A stretch of DNA of 64,000 nucleotides from Synechococcus sp. CBW1002 (GCF_015840915.1 NZ_CP060398.1:2170001-2234000); one strand, 5' to 3'. Shown: positions 9,323 through 18,172, counted from the first letter of the stretch. The notes: generated from the letters alone by a model not told the origin. Program-made: numbers and translations.

Positions 9323-9648
9323 TGGGCCTGGCTGCCATCAGCGAAACCGCCAGCCTGCTGCTGCTCGGCACCGGCCTGGTGTTCTGGTTCTGGGGAACCT
9401 GGCCCCTGCTGGAGACCTCCAGCTATGCCCGTAAGCTGCATGCCCTTTCGGTGGCCGACACCCTCGGCTCGGCCCTGATGCTTCTGGGTCTGCTGCTGCG
9501 CATTCCGCGGCAGTGGCCGCTGCTCACCCTGGGGCTGCTGGCACTGATGCTGTGGAACACGATTTTCGGCTATGTGCTGGCGACCTGTTCCCAATCGCGC
9601 AGAAGGCCCACGGGCTTCTCCCGCAACCCGCAGGGGGAGCCGCGATGA
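9322..9648 (+). CDS. mrpG: Mrp-type antiporter subunit G
   Basis: 108 residues, three hydrophobic segments. LGTGLVFWFWGTWPLL and the RKLHALSVADTLGSALMLLGLL motif match MnhG, whose signature is a short R-x-H-A-x-(S/T)-x-A-D-x-x-G stretch. The ATG at 9322 shares bases with the stop of mrpF (TGATG). A short basic C-terminal tail follows the third helix. Confidence 0.83.
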   Translation: MGLAAISETASLLLLGTGLVFWFWGTWPLLETSSYARKLHALSVADTLGSALMLLGLLLRIPRQWPLLTLGLLALMLWNTIFGYVLATCSQSRRRPTGFSRNPQGEPR

Positions 9649-10169
9649 ACCAGGTCTTCACCCTGGCCAGCGATCTCGATCTGTTGCTGCCGATCACGGC
9701 CCTGCTGCCACTCACCGCCATCCTGCTGGTGAGCCAGTCCAACCCCTACCAGACCCTCGTGTTGCGCGGAATCCTGGGATCGGTGGCCACCCTGCTCTAT
9801 GCCTTGCTCGGCGCTCCCGATGTCGCCCTGACTGAGGCACTGGTGGGCACCTTGCTCTCGACAACGCTCTACGCCGTGGCCCTGCGTTCCTCGATGGCGC
9901 TGCTGCTGTCCGTGCCCGAGGGCGAGCCCCTGCAGGAGGAGCGGATCCAGCTGTTGCGCACCTGGCTGGAGCCTCTGCACCTTCGTCTTCGCCTGCTCTC
10001 CAGGTCTGAGGCCAGCGCCAGCGGACCCATGCCCTGCCACGGCCGCATCGAGCAGGGGCAACGGCTGGTACTCGGCAACCCCCAGCTGGCGGCGAAGTTG
10101 CGGGCTCTCGAGGGCTTCCAGCGCTGGCAGGACGACGGCGGTGAGCTGGTGCTGGAGCCGCGGCCATGA
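9645..10169 (+). CDS. DUF4040 / MrpA C-terminal-like antiporter subunit
   Basis: 174 residues. The first about 90 residues are three helices with GAPDVALTEALVGTLLSTTLYAVAL, the hallmark of DUF4040, which corresponds to the NuoJ-like C-terminal part of MrpA (also MbhD). In many bacteria this unit is fused to the large NuoL-like MrpA; here it is separate. The remaining about 80 residues are soluble and end HGRIEQGQRLVLGN...LVLEPRP, a tail I do not recognise. Start ATG 9645 overlaps the stop of mrpG. Confidence 0.8.
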   Translation: MNQVFTLASDLDLLLPITALLPLTAILLVSQSNPYQTLVLRGILGSVATLLYALLGAPDVALTEALVGTLLSTTLYAVALRSSMALLLSVPEGEPLQEERIQLLRTWLEPLHLRLRLLSRSEASASGPMPCHGRIEQGQRLVLGNPQLAAKLRALEGFQRWQDDGGELVLEPRP

Positions 10170-10825
10170 CCTGGCTCTACCTGCTGGCGGCGATCGCGCT
10201 CTGCCTGGCGCCCCTGAGCTCGCCCCTGCCCGTGGCCGAGCCGCTGACTTCCCTGCTGGCTGGCATCACCTCCCAGACCGGCGTTCCCAACCTTGTGTCG
10301 GGCGTGATTCTCCACACCCGGCTCTACGACACGGTCGCCGAAGTGGTGGTGTTCACCCTGGCCTCGCTCGGCGTTCGCTTTGTTCTTGCCGGCGAAGTCG
10401 CCGCAGCACGGGTCCGCTCCCTCGACGACCCCCCATCGGTGACGCTCTGCCGCCTGGGAGCGACGATCTCAGCCCTGATCGGGGTGGAACTCGCCCTGCG
10501 GGGCCATCTTTCCCCAGGAGGAGGCTTCGCCGCCGGGGTCGCCGGTGGCACCGCGATCGGATTGCTGCTGATCAGTGGATCCGCCGCCGCCTTCGACCGT
10601 CTTTACAAGCGCTACCGGGCCGATCTCTGGGAAAAGGCCGCCGTGATCGCCTTCGTGCTGTTGGCGTTCCTCGCCCTGGATGGCCTGGCGCCGCCGCAGG
10701 GGGCTTTCGGCAGCCTCGCCAGCGGTGGCTGGATTCCCCTGCTCAATATTCTGGTCGCCCTCAAGGTGACGCTGGGCTCCTGGGCGATGGTGCAGCTCTT
10801 CGTTCGTTACCGCGGTTTGCTCTGA
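10166..10825 (+). CDS. mrpB: Mrp-type antiporter subunit B (MnhB domain)
   Basis: 219 residues. The N-terminal part, with SGVILHTRLYDTVAEVVVFT, resembles the end of MrpA. The C-terminal part is an MnhB domain: ELALRGHLSPGGGFAAGVAGGTAIGLLLISG, with the conserved GH-x-xPGGGF signature. About six hydrophobic segments. Last gene of the Mrp operon; its 3' end overlaps the 3' end of cobL on the opposite strand by 19 bp. Confidence 0.86.
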   Translation: MTWLYLLAAIALCLAPLSSPLPVAEPLTSLLAGITSQTGVPNLVSGVILHTRLYDTVAEVVVFTLASLGVRFVLAGEVAAARVRSLDDPPSVTLCRLGATISALIGVELALRGHLSPGGGFAAGVAGGTAIGLLLISGSAAAFDRLYKRYRADLWEKAAVIAFVLLAFLALDGLAPPQGAFGSLASGGWIPLLNILVALKVTLGSWAMVQLFVRYRGLL

Positions 10826-12261
10826 AGGGCGGGCTTGACTCCGGTCAGCACCAGCACTGGATTGAGCGGCGCCAGGCGGGTGCCCTCGGCCAGGGGAGCG
10901 CCGCGCCAGGCCTGATGCTGGCTGACGCTGAGGCAGAAACCGGCCTGCTCCAGCCGGGGCCGCAGGTCCGCCAGGGCTTCCAGGGTCGCCAGGGGAAGCA
11001 CCACTCTGCCGCCGGGCCGCAGGCGCCCCATCACAGCCTCGAGGATCGGACCGCGATCTCGGCCGCCGCCGCCGATCAGCACCCGATCGGGATCGGGCAG
11101 CTGTTCCAGCACCGCCGGCGCTCGGCCTTCGAGGATGGCGGCCGGTCGGACGCCCAGCCGTGCCGCGTTGGCTTCGATCAAGGCGCTGGATCCACTGCGG
11201 CTCTCCACGGCCCAGAGCTGCAGAGCCGGCCGCAGCCGCAGCGCCTCCAGTCCGATCGTGCCCACCCCCGCCCCCAGGTCCCAGAGCACACCGCTGGTCG
11301 GCAACTCCAGATCGGCCAGCAGCTGGATGCGCACCTCCCGTTTGGTCATCAGACCCGGCCGGTCGTCGTGCTGCAGCCAGAGCCCATCGGCCAGCCCGAA
11401 CAGGGGCAACGCCAGCGGATCCGGCGGCGGCGGCGCCTCCGCGAGCAGCACCACCAGGTGCAGCGGATCGAGATCCTCCGGCAGGGCCGCGGCAGGCGCC
11501 AGCCGCTGCACCCGCTCGGCTGGATGCCCGAGCCGCTCGCAGACCCACAGGCCGTAGGCCGCCTCCAGGCCCGAGGCCCGCAGCAGGCTGCGCACCTCAG
11601 CAGCTCCACCGCGGCCCGGATCGGTCAGCACCGCCAGGGCGGCAGGACGCTTCTGCAGCGCCGCCGCCAGCGGCGCCGGATCACGGCCATGCAGGCTGAT
11701 CCAGCTGGCGTCCTGCCAGGGGCGGCCGAGGCGGGCGAAGGCCAGCTGCAGGGAGCTGGGGGCGGGATGGAAGCGCAACTGCTCCGGGCTGAAGTGCTGC
11801 AGCAGGATCCGGCCGATGCCGAACCAGAGCGGATCGCCGCTGGCCAGGAGCACCACGCGGCAGTTCTGGGCCAAGGCCTCTTGCAGCCGGGGGATCAGTT
11901 CGGCGGGTCTGTCGCTGGCGATCAGGAGAGGCCCAGAACCTGGTCCGGATGCGTCCGAAGCGCCTGAACCCGTGATGGCTGACTTGGCGGAGAACAGTCC
12001 TGCAGCCTCCGTCAGGGTCTCAGTGGTCTGCGGGCCCTGGATCTTCGACCAGAGCTCCAGCTCGTCGAGCAGGCGAGCCGGGGCGGCCACCAGCGCAGCC
12101 TTGCGCACCAACTGCTGTGCCGCCGCCGGCAGGCTGGCCATGCCGCCGGCACCGGTGCCCACCACATCCAGCCAGGATTGTTCGCTCAGGGCTTGCCACG
12201 GCCAGTGCTGGCCATGATGCTCAACTCCGTTCCCTCGGGAGTCCGTCGGCCACTCCGCCAT
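10807..12261 (-). CDS. cobL: Precorrin-6Y C5,15-methyltransferase (decarboxylating), CbiE-CbiT fusion
   Basis: Two-step corrin methyltransferase of cobalamin synthesis. The N-terminal CbiE domain begins WLDVVGTGAGG and contains the VVLLASGDPLWFGIGR SAM-binding loop. The C-terminal CbiT domain contains MTKREVRIQLLADLEL and the SAM motif LWDLGAGVGTIGLEALRL. The fused arrangement is CobL. The start is uncertain: ATG 12261 gives about 36 extra residues before the CbiE core and overlaps the divergent gene by 2 bp, while GTG 12165 would begin at the core strand. There is no B12 riboswitch in the short upstream space. Confidence 0.85.
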   Translation of the reverse strand: MAEWPTDSRGNGVEHHGQHWPWQALSEQSWLDVVGTGAGGMASLPAAAQQLVRKAALVAAPARLLDELELWSKIQGPQTTETLTEAAGLFSAKSAITGSGASDASGPGSGPLLIASDRPAELIPRLQEALAQNCRVVLLASGDPLWFGIGRILLQHFSPEQLRFHPAPSSLQLAFARLGRPWQDASWISLHGRDPAPLAAALQKRPAALAVLTDPGRGGAAEVRSLLRASGLEAAYGLWVCERLGHPAERVQRLAPAAALPEDLDPLHLVVLLAEAPPPPDPLALPLFGLADGLWLQHDDRPGLMTKREVRIQLLADLELPTSGVLWDLGAGVGTIGLEALRLRPALQLWAVESRSGSSALIEANAARLGVRPAAILEGRAPAVLEQLPDPDRVLIGGGGRDRGPILEAVMGRLRPGGRVVLPLATLEALADLRPRLEQAGFCLSVSQHQAWRGAPLAEGTRLAPLNPVLVLTGVKPALQSKPR

Positions 12262-12511
12262 GCATGACCGCCGCCAGCGCATCCACGATCTGGTGCTCGC
12301 CCTGCTGGCCCAGCAGGGCGACCTGGAGCTGCTTTCCGGCGACGGTGCCGGCCTGCCCGATGGCGATGCCGGCACCTGGATCGAGCGCAACCGCCGGGTG
12401 GTGCTGCGTTATCAGGCCCTGGTGCGCTCCGCCGTCACCCTCGATGCCCTGGTGGATCAGGAGGTGAATGGGGGCTTCCCGGCGCCGAAGCCCCAGGAGT
12501 GGCAGCCGTGA
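12260..12511 (+). CDS. Small hypothetical protein, 83 residues
   Basis: Starts at ATG 12260, abutting the upstream end of cobL on the other strand. The sequence is charged, with an amphipathic helical start (MHDRRQRIHDLVLALLAQQG), a GDGAGLPDGDAGTWIERNRRVVLRYQALV middle and an acidic/proline tail ending APKPQEWQP. It has no signal peptide or membrane segment, so it is likely cytoplasmic. I do not recognise the family. It precedes the GH116 gene by about 50 bp on the same strand and may be co-transcribed. Confidence 0.6.
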   Translation: MHDRRQRIHDLVLALLAQQGDLELLSGDGAGLPDGDAGTWIERNRRVVLRYQALVRSAVTLDALVDQEVNGGFPAPKPQEWQP

Positions 12512-12562
12512 TCGAACGGGACAACCCAGCTCTGACAAGCTGGGGGCATCCATAGAACCTGC

Positions 12563-15148
12563 ATGGCGCGTTTTGGCCTGTCCGCCCTGACATCGCTGCT
12601 GCGGGACGCCGGATCCCGTCCGGTTGAAGGGTCCCGCCGCAGCGCCGGCACGGCCTGGAAGCCTCCGGTGGCCAGCTGGTCGCGACCCTTTGGTCTGGGT
12701 TGGGACGCGCCCTACACCGTGCGCTACGCCAGCAACCTCGACGACGGCCCCAACCACGGCATGCCCCTGGGGGGCTTCGGCGCCGGCTGCATCGGCCGAG
12801 GCCCCGATGGCAGCGTCAACCTCTGGCACCTGGACGGCGGCGAGCACTGGTTCGGCACCCTGCCGGACTGCCAGTTCGCCCTGTTCGAGAGCGATGGCAG
12901 CAGCAGCCGCGCCCATGCCCTGGCCGTGAAGCCGCCGCTGGACGCCTCCCGGCCCGAGGCGGGCGAGCCCCTGACCAGCTGGAGCTGGTACCCCGCCAGC
13001 ACCGCCGAGACCACCACCGGCACCTACGCCGCCCGCTATCCCCTCAGCGCCACCCACTACAGCGGTGTGTTCGCCGCCGAGCTCAGCTGCGAGGCCTTCA
13101 GTCCGATCCTGCCGGGCGACTACCAGCGCAGCAGCTATCCGGTGGCGGTGTTCGTGTGGACGCTGCACAACCCCAGCGACCGCCCCCTGGACCTGTCGTT
13201 GCTGCTGAGCTGGCGCAACACCGTGGGCTGGTTCCGCAATACCGATCCCTCCGCCTCGGTGCACTTCCGCGACGACGGCAGCCCCGAGCACAACTACGTG
13301 CCCGCCATCGGCCACAGCCGCGGCCAGCGTAACCGCTGGATCGATCAGCCGGGCCTGCAGGGGATCCTGCTGGAGGGCGAGCGCAGCGAGCCGATCGCCG
13401 AAGGGGAAGGGCAGTGGTGCCTGGCGGTGCCCGATGCCGCAGCCCTGGAGGCAGCCGGCGTGCCGGGGGCCCGCATTCAGCGCTGCAGCCGCTGGAACCC
13501 GGCTGGCAGTGGCGCCGAACTCTGGGAACCCTTCGCCCGCGACGGCTCCATCCCCGATGGCGACAACGATCGCCGCAGTGCGGAGAACGATCCCGCCAGT
13601 GCCGCCCTGGCGGTGCAGCTGCGCCTGGAGCCCGGCGCCACGGTCGAGATCCCAGTGGTGATCAGCTGGGACCTGCCGGTCACGGCCTTCGCCAGCGGCA
13701 CGACCGCCCTGCGTCGCTACACCGATGTCTTCGGTGCGGTGGGAGACAATGCCGCCGCCATCGCCGCCGAAGCCCTGCGGGACTGGCGCGGCTGGCTGGA
13801 GCGGATCGACGCCTGGCAGCAGCCCGTGCTGGAGCGCACCGACCTGCCGGAGCCGCTGCGCATGGCCCTGTTCAACGAGCTCTATGACCTGGCCAGCGGC
13901 GGCAGCCTCTGGACCGCTGCCAGTCCCGCCGATCCGGTGGGCCGCTTCGGGGTGCTGGAGTGCCTCGACTACGCCTGGTACGAGAGCCTTGATGTGCGGC
14001 TCTACGGCTCCTTCGCTCTGCTGCAGCTCTGGCCGGAGCTGGACAAGAGCGTGCTGCGCAGCTTCGCCCGCGCCATCCCCGCCGCCGACCCCACACCGCG
14101 GCCGATCGGCTGGTATTTCACCCAGGGGCGGGGCCGCGTCGAGGCCGCCCGCAAGGTGGCTGGTGCCACACCCCACGACCTCGGGGCCCCCAACGAGCGG
14201 CCCTGGGATGCCACCAACTACACCGCTTATCAAGACTGCAATCTCTGGAAGGATCTGGCCAGCGACTTCGTGCTGCAGGTCTGGCGCACGTTCCGGCTCG
14301 CACCGACCGGAGAAGACCTGCGCTTCCTGGCGGAGTGCTGGCCGGCCGCCGTGGACGCGCTGCGCTACCTCAAGACCTTTGACGCCAACGACGACGGCCT
14401 GCCCGACAACGGCGGCGCCCCGGACCAGACCTTCGACGACTGGCCGCTGCAGGGCGTGAGCGCCTATTGCGGTGCGCTCTGGATCGCGGCCCTGGAGGCG
14501 GCCCTGGCGATGGGCCAGCGCCTCCAGCTGGAGCTGGGCCTTGATACCTCAGAGGAGCAACGGCAGTTCAGCGGCTGGCTGGAGCAGTCACGCGCCAATT
14601 TCGACCGGTTGCTCTGGAACGGCGAGTACTACGCCATAGATGCCTGTAGCGGCACCCCCGTGGTGATGGCCGACCAGCTCTGCGGCGATTTCTACGCCCG
14701 CCTGCTCGGTCTGCCCGCCGTGGTGGCCGACGATCGGGCCCATTCCGCCCTCAACGCCGTCAAGGAAGCCTGTTTCGAGGGGTTCAGGGGTGGCAGCCTC
14801 GGTGTGGCCAATGGCCTGCGTCGCGACGGCACGCCCCTCGATCCCAACGGCACCCACCCGCTGGAGGTGTGGACTGGCATCAACTTCGGCCTGGCCGCCT
14901 ACTACCGGCTGATGGGCGACAGCAGCACCGCCTTCGCGATCACCGGCGCCGTGGTGCAGCAGGTCTATGGGGGCGGCCTGCAGTTCCGCACCCCCGAGGC
15001 GATCACGGCGGTGAACACCTTCCGCGCCTGCCACTACCTGCGGGCCATGGCGATCTGGGCCCTGTGGGCCACCCATACGGACTGGCAGGCGATTCCCGGC
15101 GCGGAACAGCCGGCCCCCTGGCCGTTGCACAGGGAGCAGCCAGCTTGA
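12563..15148 (+). CDS. GH116 family glycosidase (GBA2-like beta-glucosidase/glucosylceramidase)
   Basis: 861 residues. The N-terminal beta domain has GGFGAGCIGRGPDGSVNLW. The C-terminal (alpha/alpha)6 catalytic domain has FGVLECLDYAWYESLDVRLY, whose Glu aligns with the GH116 nucleophile, and GAPDQTFDDWPLQGVSAYCG, whose Asp aligns with the acid/base. These correspond to LEGQEY and QTYDxW in human GBA2. No signal peptide is visible, implying a cytosolic enzyme acting on a beta-glucoside; glucosylglycerol-related or glycolipid substrates are only speculation. Its stop overlaps the TTG start of the DUF3122 gene. Confidence 0.87.
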   Translation: MARFGLSALTSLLRDAGSRPVEGSRRSAGTAWKPPVASWSRPFGLGWDAPYTVRYASNLDDGPNHGMPLGGFGAGCIGRGPDGSVNLWHLDGGEHWFGTLPDCQFALFESDGSSSRAHALAVKPPLDASRPEAGEPLTSWSWYPASTAETTTGTYAARYPLSATHYSGVFAAELSCEAFSPILPGDYQRSSYPVAVFVWTLHNPSDRPLDLSLLLSWRNTVGWFRNTDPSASVHFRDDGSPEHNYVPAIGHSRGQRNRWIDQPGLQGILLEGERSEPIAEGEGQWCLAVPDAAALEAAGVPGARIQRCSRWNPAGSGAELWEPFARDGSIPDGDNDRRSAENDPASAALAVQLRLEPGATVEIPVVISWDLPVTAFASGTTALRRYTDVFGAVGDNAAAIAAEALRDWRGWLERIDAWQQPVLERTDLPEPLRMALFNELYDLASGGSLWTAASPADPVGRFGVLECLDYAWYESLDVRLYGSFALLQLWPELDKSVLRSFARAIPAADPTPRPIGWYFTQGRGRVEAARKVAGATPHDLGAPNERPWDATNYTAYQDCNLWKDLASDFVLQVWRTFRLAPTGEDLRFLAECWPAAVDALRYLKTFDANDDGLPDNGGAPDQTFDDWPLQGVSAYCGALWIAALEAALAMGQRLQLELGLDTSEEQRQFSGWLEQSRANFDRLLWNGEYYAIDACSGTPVVMADQLCGDFYARLLGLPAVVADDRAHSALNAVKEACFEGFRGGSLGVANGLRRDGTPLDPNGTHPLEVWTGINFGLAAYYRLMGDSSTAFAITGAVVQQVYGGGLQFRTPEAITAVNTFRACHYLRAMAIWALWATHTDWQAIPGAEQPAPWPLHREQPA

Positions 15149-15672
15149 ACGTGCCTCCCCTGAAGCGGCGCTGGGCCCACCCACTCCAGCCTGGCCTGGC
15201 CCTGATCCTGGGTCTGCTCTGCTGGCTGGGCTGGCCAGCGCTGGCGATGGCCCAGCTGCATGCCCATCCGGATCAGAACAGCATCCCGGTAGTCCGCAGC
15301 CTCGAGAGCCTGCGGGACCTCGACGGTCAGAGCTGGCAGGTGGTGGCCTACCGCCAGGGTCCGGTCGGCGGCCCCTTGATCCTGCGCCTGGTGGGCTACC
15401 CCGGCAAGGTGAGGCTCGACCACCCCACCAACCTGCAGGTGGTCAGCGGCCGCCTCAGCTGGCAACTGGCCGATGTGACCCTGGCCAGCACCGCCCTGGC
15501 CGGCGATGGTCGGGCCGCGGCCGCTGAGTTTGATCTGGCGCCCTTGCTGGCCGATCTGCAGCAGAACCGGCCGCTGCGGCTGCAGCTGAGGGGAGTGTTC
15601 ACCGACCTGCCGGTGCCCCCTTACGTGGTGGCGGAGTGGCGCAGCCTCAACGACGCCGCGGAGCCAGTGTGA
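15145..15672 (+). CDS. DUF3122 family exported protein
   Basis: 175 residues from TTG 15145, sharing bases with the GH116 stop. A signal peptide spans residues 1-36 (GLALILGLLCWLGWPALAMA, then AQLHAHPDQ). The mature part has SLESLRDLDGQSWQVVAYRQG and VRLDHPTNLQVVSGRLSW, which I recall as DUF3122, a cyanobacterial and plastid family of unknown role. It probably lies in the periplasm or lumen. The GTG of ribD overlaps its stop. Confidence 0.78.
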   Translation: MNVPPLKRRWAHPLQPGLALILGLLCWLGWPALAMAQLHAHPDQNSIPVVRSLESLRDLDGQSWQVVAYRQGPVGGPLILRLVGYPGKVRLDHPTNLQVVSGRLSWQLADVTLASTALAGDGRAAAAEFDLAPLLADLQQNRPLRLQLRGVFTDLPVPPYVVAEWRSLNDAAEPV

Positions 15673-16814
15673 GCCTGCCGACCTCGCCTCTGCCGAGCCC
15701 ACGGGCGGGCATCGGTTACTGCTCGTCCTCCAGCCAGTGGCACGGCTGGATGGAACGGGCCCTGCAGCTCGCCGCCCTCGGAGCCGGCCGGACCAGTCCC
15801 AATCCGATGGTGGGGGCCCTGGTACTGGATCGAAGCGGCCAGCTCGTGGGCGAAGGCTTCCATGCCGCGGCCGGCGAACCCCATGCCGAAGTGGGCGCGC
15901 TGGTGCAGGCCGGTGAGCGGGCCCGCGGCGGCACCCTGATCGTGACCCTGGAGCCGTGCTGCCATCAGGGCCGCACGCCCCCCTGCAGCCAGGCGGTGAT
16001 CCGCGCGGGCCTGGCGCGGGTGGTGGTGGCCATGGCCGATCCCGATCCCCGGGTGGCCGGCCGTGGCATTGCCCAGCTGCGCTCGGCGGGCCTGGAGGTG
16101 ATCGTGGGCGTGGCGGAAGCTGCAGCCCTACGCCTCAACCGCGCCTTTCTGCATCGGGTCCAGACCGGTCGCCCCCTGGCCATCCTCAAGTGGGCCATGG
16201 GCGTGGATGGCCGCACGGCGCTCCCGAATGGCGCCAGCCAGTGGATCAGCGGCAGTGCGTCACGGGACTGGGTGCACCACTTACGGGCCAGCTGCGATGC
16301 GGTGATCGTCGGCGGCGGCACGGTCCGAGCCGATGACCCGCTGCTCACCAGCCGGGGGCGACGCTCGCCGGAGCCGCTGCGGGTGGTGCTGAGCCGCAGC
16401 CTGGCCCTGCCGGAGCAGGCCCGTCTCTGGGACCAGGCTGACGCCGCAACCCTGGTGGCCCACGGGTACGAAGCCCAGCCGCGGCGGCGCTTCCAGCTGG
16501 ATCGACGCGGTGTGGAACGGCTGGTGCTGAGCCGTTGCGAACCCACGGAGCTGCTCGAGGCCCTGGCCCGGCGCGGCTGCAACCAGGTGCTGTGGGAATG
16601 CGGCCCTGCTCTGGCGGCGGCGGCCCTGCGGGTCGGGGCCGTGCAGGAGATCGTGGCCGTGATCGCACCAAAACCAATGGGTGGTCTGGCCGCCTTCACA
16701 CCCCTGGATGATCTCGGCTTCACGGCCATGGACCAGGTGGCCGCATGGACTGCAAGACCGCCATCCGTGTTGGATGGCGACCTGCTCTGGCGCCTGGAGG
16801 CCCCTGCCTCGTGA
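15669..16814 (+). CDS. ribD: Bifunctional riboflavin biosynthesis deaminase/reductase
   Basis: Deaminates diaminohydroxyphosphoribosylaminopyrimidine and then reduces the ribose. The N-terminal cytidine-deaminase-fold domain carries the zinc ligands in GEPHAEVGAL and LEPCCHQGRTPPCSQAV. The reductase domain carries LKWAMGVDGRTALPNGASQWIS and DAVIVGGGTVRADDP. 381 residues from GTG 15669. The stop overlaps the start of the downstream MscS gene. With ribF at 1.7 kb, two riboflavin/FAD genes lie in this window but in different operons. Confidence 0.92.
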   Translation: MSLPTSPLPSPRAGIGYCSSSSQWHGWMERALQLAALGAGRTSPNPMVGALVLDRSGQLVGEGFHAAAGEPHAEVGALVQAGERARGGTLIVTLEPCCHQGRTPPCSQAVIRAGLARVVVAMADPDPRVAGRGIAQLRSAGLEVIVGVAEAAALRLNRAFLHRVQTGRPLAILKWAMGVDGRTALPNGASQWISGSASRDWVHHLRASCDAVIVGGGTVRADDPLLTSRGRRSPEPLRVVLSRSLALPEQARLWDQADAATLVAHGYEAQPRRRFQLDRRGVERLVLSRCEPTELLEALARRGCNQVLWECGPALAAAALRVGAVQEIVAVIAPKPMGGLAAFTPLDDLGFTAMDQVAAWTARPPSVLDGDLLWRLEAPAS

Positions 16815-17875
16815 TCATCCTGCCCTTTGACCTTGGTCTTCTGTTGAGCGGCCTGCTGCTGGCCGTGGTCGTCTGGATCGGGATGGACCAACTGGCCCGG
16901 CTGGCACGGCCGAGCGGTCTGGCGCGGCGCCTGCTGCTGCGGGCGCGCCTCAGTGTCAGCCTCACGATCGGGCTGGGCACCCTGATCTGGTGGGGGTTCG
17001 AGCGCCTGGGCTGGGATCTGAGCCGCAACGGCAGCGAGGTGCGGCAGGTGGTGCTGATCCTCGGACTGGTCTGGACAGTGCTGCGCTGCAAAAGCGCCCT
17101 GCTGGCCCATGCCGGAGAAAACCTGGAGTGGTTGCAGCAACGCAGCCAGGCAGACCGCAACTTTCTTCAGGACCTGCTCAACAAGCTGATCACGGGAACG
17201 TTGCTGCTGCTGGCGACACTCGAGGTGCTGCGCCTGATGGGGGTGTCGCCCACGCTCTTGCTCACCGCCAGTGGCTTCGGTGCGGCCGCCCTCGGGTTTG
17301 GCGCCCGCACCCTGGTGGAAAACCTGCTGGGCGGGGTGATGCTGTATGTGAACCGCCCCTTTGTGATCGGCGACTTCATCCAGGTGCCGAGCCAGTCCCT
17401 GCAGGGGACGGTGAAGGTGATCGGGCTGTATTACACCCAATTGATCACACCGGATCAGCAGCCTCTCTATCTGCCCAATGCCACCTTCGCCAGCTCGGCG
17501 ATCCTCAACGGTGCGCGCCGCGATCACCGTCAGGTGCTGGTGACGTTCGGCATCCGCTACGACGATCAGCCCCTGCTGGAGCCGATCCTTTCCGCCTTGC
17601 GCGAGGAACTGACCCAATGCCCGGGGGTGGAGCCATCCCTGCCCAGGCGGGTGCATTTTGTGGGATACGGGGAATCCAGCCTCGATCTCCGTCTGGAGTG
17701 CTTCGGGGGCGGCAGCTCCGATGCCTATTACGAGCTGCAGCAGGAGATCCTTCAGCGGATCGGCCGGGTCGTGGCCAGCCAGGGCGCCGCGATGCCCTTC
17801 CCGACCAGGCTGGTGCTCCAGACCAAGCCTCAGAACGAGGATCCGCAGGAGAGCTCAGCGGGGGCCGAAGGGTAA
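16811..17875 (+). CDS. MscS-family mechanosensitive ion channel
   Basis: 354 residues from GTG 16811. Four or five hydrophobic segments are visible. The last is the Gly/Ala-rich pore helix ASGFGAAALGFGARTLVENLLGGVMLY, typical of MscS TM3. The beta domain follows, with RPFVIGDFIQVP and LYLPNATFASSAILNGAR (MscS PNG/S-type motif). It releases solutes on osmotic downshock. The open frame reaches further upstream, but the GTG overlapping the ribD stop fits the operon pattern. Confidence 0.87.
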   Translation: MIILPFDLGLLLSGLLLAVVVWIGMDQLARLARPSGLARRLLLRARLSVSLTIGLGTLIWWGFERLGWDLSRNGSEVRQVVLILGLVWTVLRCKSALLAHAGENLEWLQQRSQADRNFLQDLLNKLITGTLLLLATLEVLRLMGVSPTLLLTASGFGAAALGFGARTLVENLLGGVMLYVNRPFVIGDFIQVPSQSLQGTVKVIGLYYTQLITPDQQPLYLPNATFASSAILNGARRDHRQVLVTFGIRYDDQPLLEPILSALREELTQCPGVEPSLPRRVHFVGYGESSLDLRLECFGGGSSDAYYELQQEILQRIGRVVASQGAAMPFPTRLVLQTKPQNEDPQESSAGAEG

Positions 17876-17932
17876 GGGGCTACCAGGCTCGCGGCGGCGG
17901 ATCAGTCGATGGAGTGGCTGTGCTGGACCAGA

Positions 17933-18172
17933 TCAGCTGGGAATGAAGTGACGCAGGCGGCAGGCCTCGCTGGCTGTGCGGTGCTGCAGTTCCTCATCGC
18001 TGAGCTCACTCTCCTGACGCTGCTGGGCCGCGATCACGTCGCTCTCGCTGAGCTGGTAGCCCTGTTCCGCCGCCAGGGCCAGAAAAGCGGCCAACTCCAG
18101 GGGCTGATTCAGCCGCTGCTGCAGGTCGGCATCGGCGCGGGCGAGAAAGGCATCGAGTTGATCAAGGCTCAT
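17933..18172 (-). CDS. Nif11 domain protein
   Basis: 79 residues starting MSLDQLDAFLARADADLQQRL, followed by PLELAAFLALAAEQGYQLSESDVIAAQ. This is the Nif11-type helical domain, common in cyanobacteria both as an orphan protein and as the leader of nitrile-hydratase-like/prochlorosin peptides. The C-terminus (RHTASEACRLRHFIPS-like) lacks a Gly-Gly leader cleavage site and has only one cysteine, and no lanthipeptide synthetase is nearby, so it is probably not a natural-product precursor. Lies 50 bp upstream of, and on the same strand as, the end of the potassium channel gene. Confidence 0.75.
   Translation of the reverse strand: MSLDQLDAFLARADADLQQRLNQPLELAAFLALAAEQGYQLSESDVIAAQQRQESELSDEELQHRTASEACRLRHFIPS

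Noticed and set aside
10807-12500. Cobalamin riboswitch near cobL
   Set aside because: The gene upstream of cobL begins within 2 bp of its possible start, leaving no room for an aptamer, and no B12-box sequence was seen.
12221-14233. A 670-codon open frame on the minus strand opposite the GH116 gene
   Set aside because: It arises from codon bias; composition is Gly/Gln/Ala/Val-repetitive with no recognisable domain, and the plus strand encodes conserved catalytic motifs.
17933-18172. Nif11 gene as a lanthipeptide precursor
   Set aside because: No Gly-Gly site, one cysteine, no Ser/Thr/Cys-rich core and no modifying enzyme in the window.
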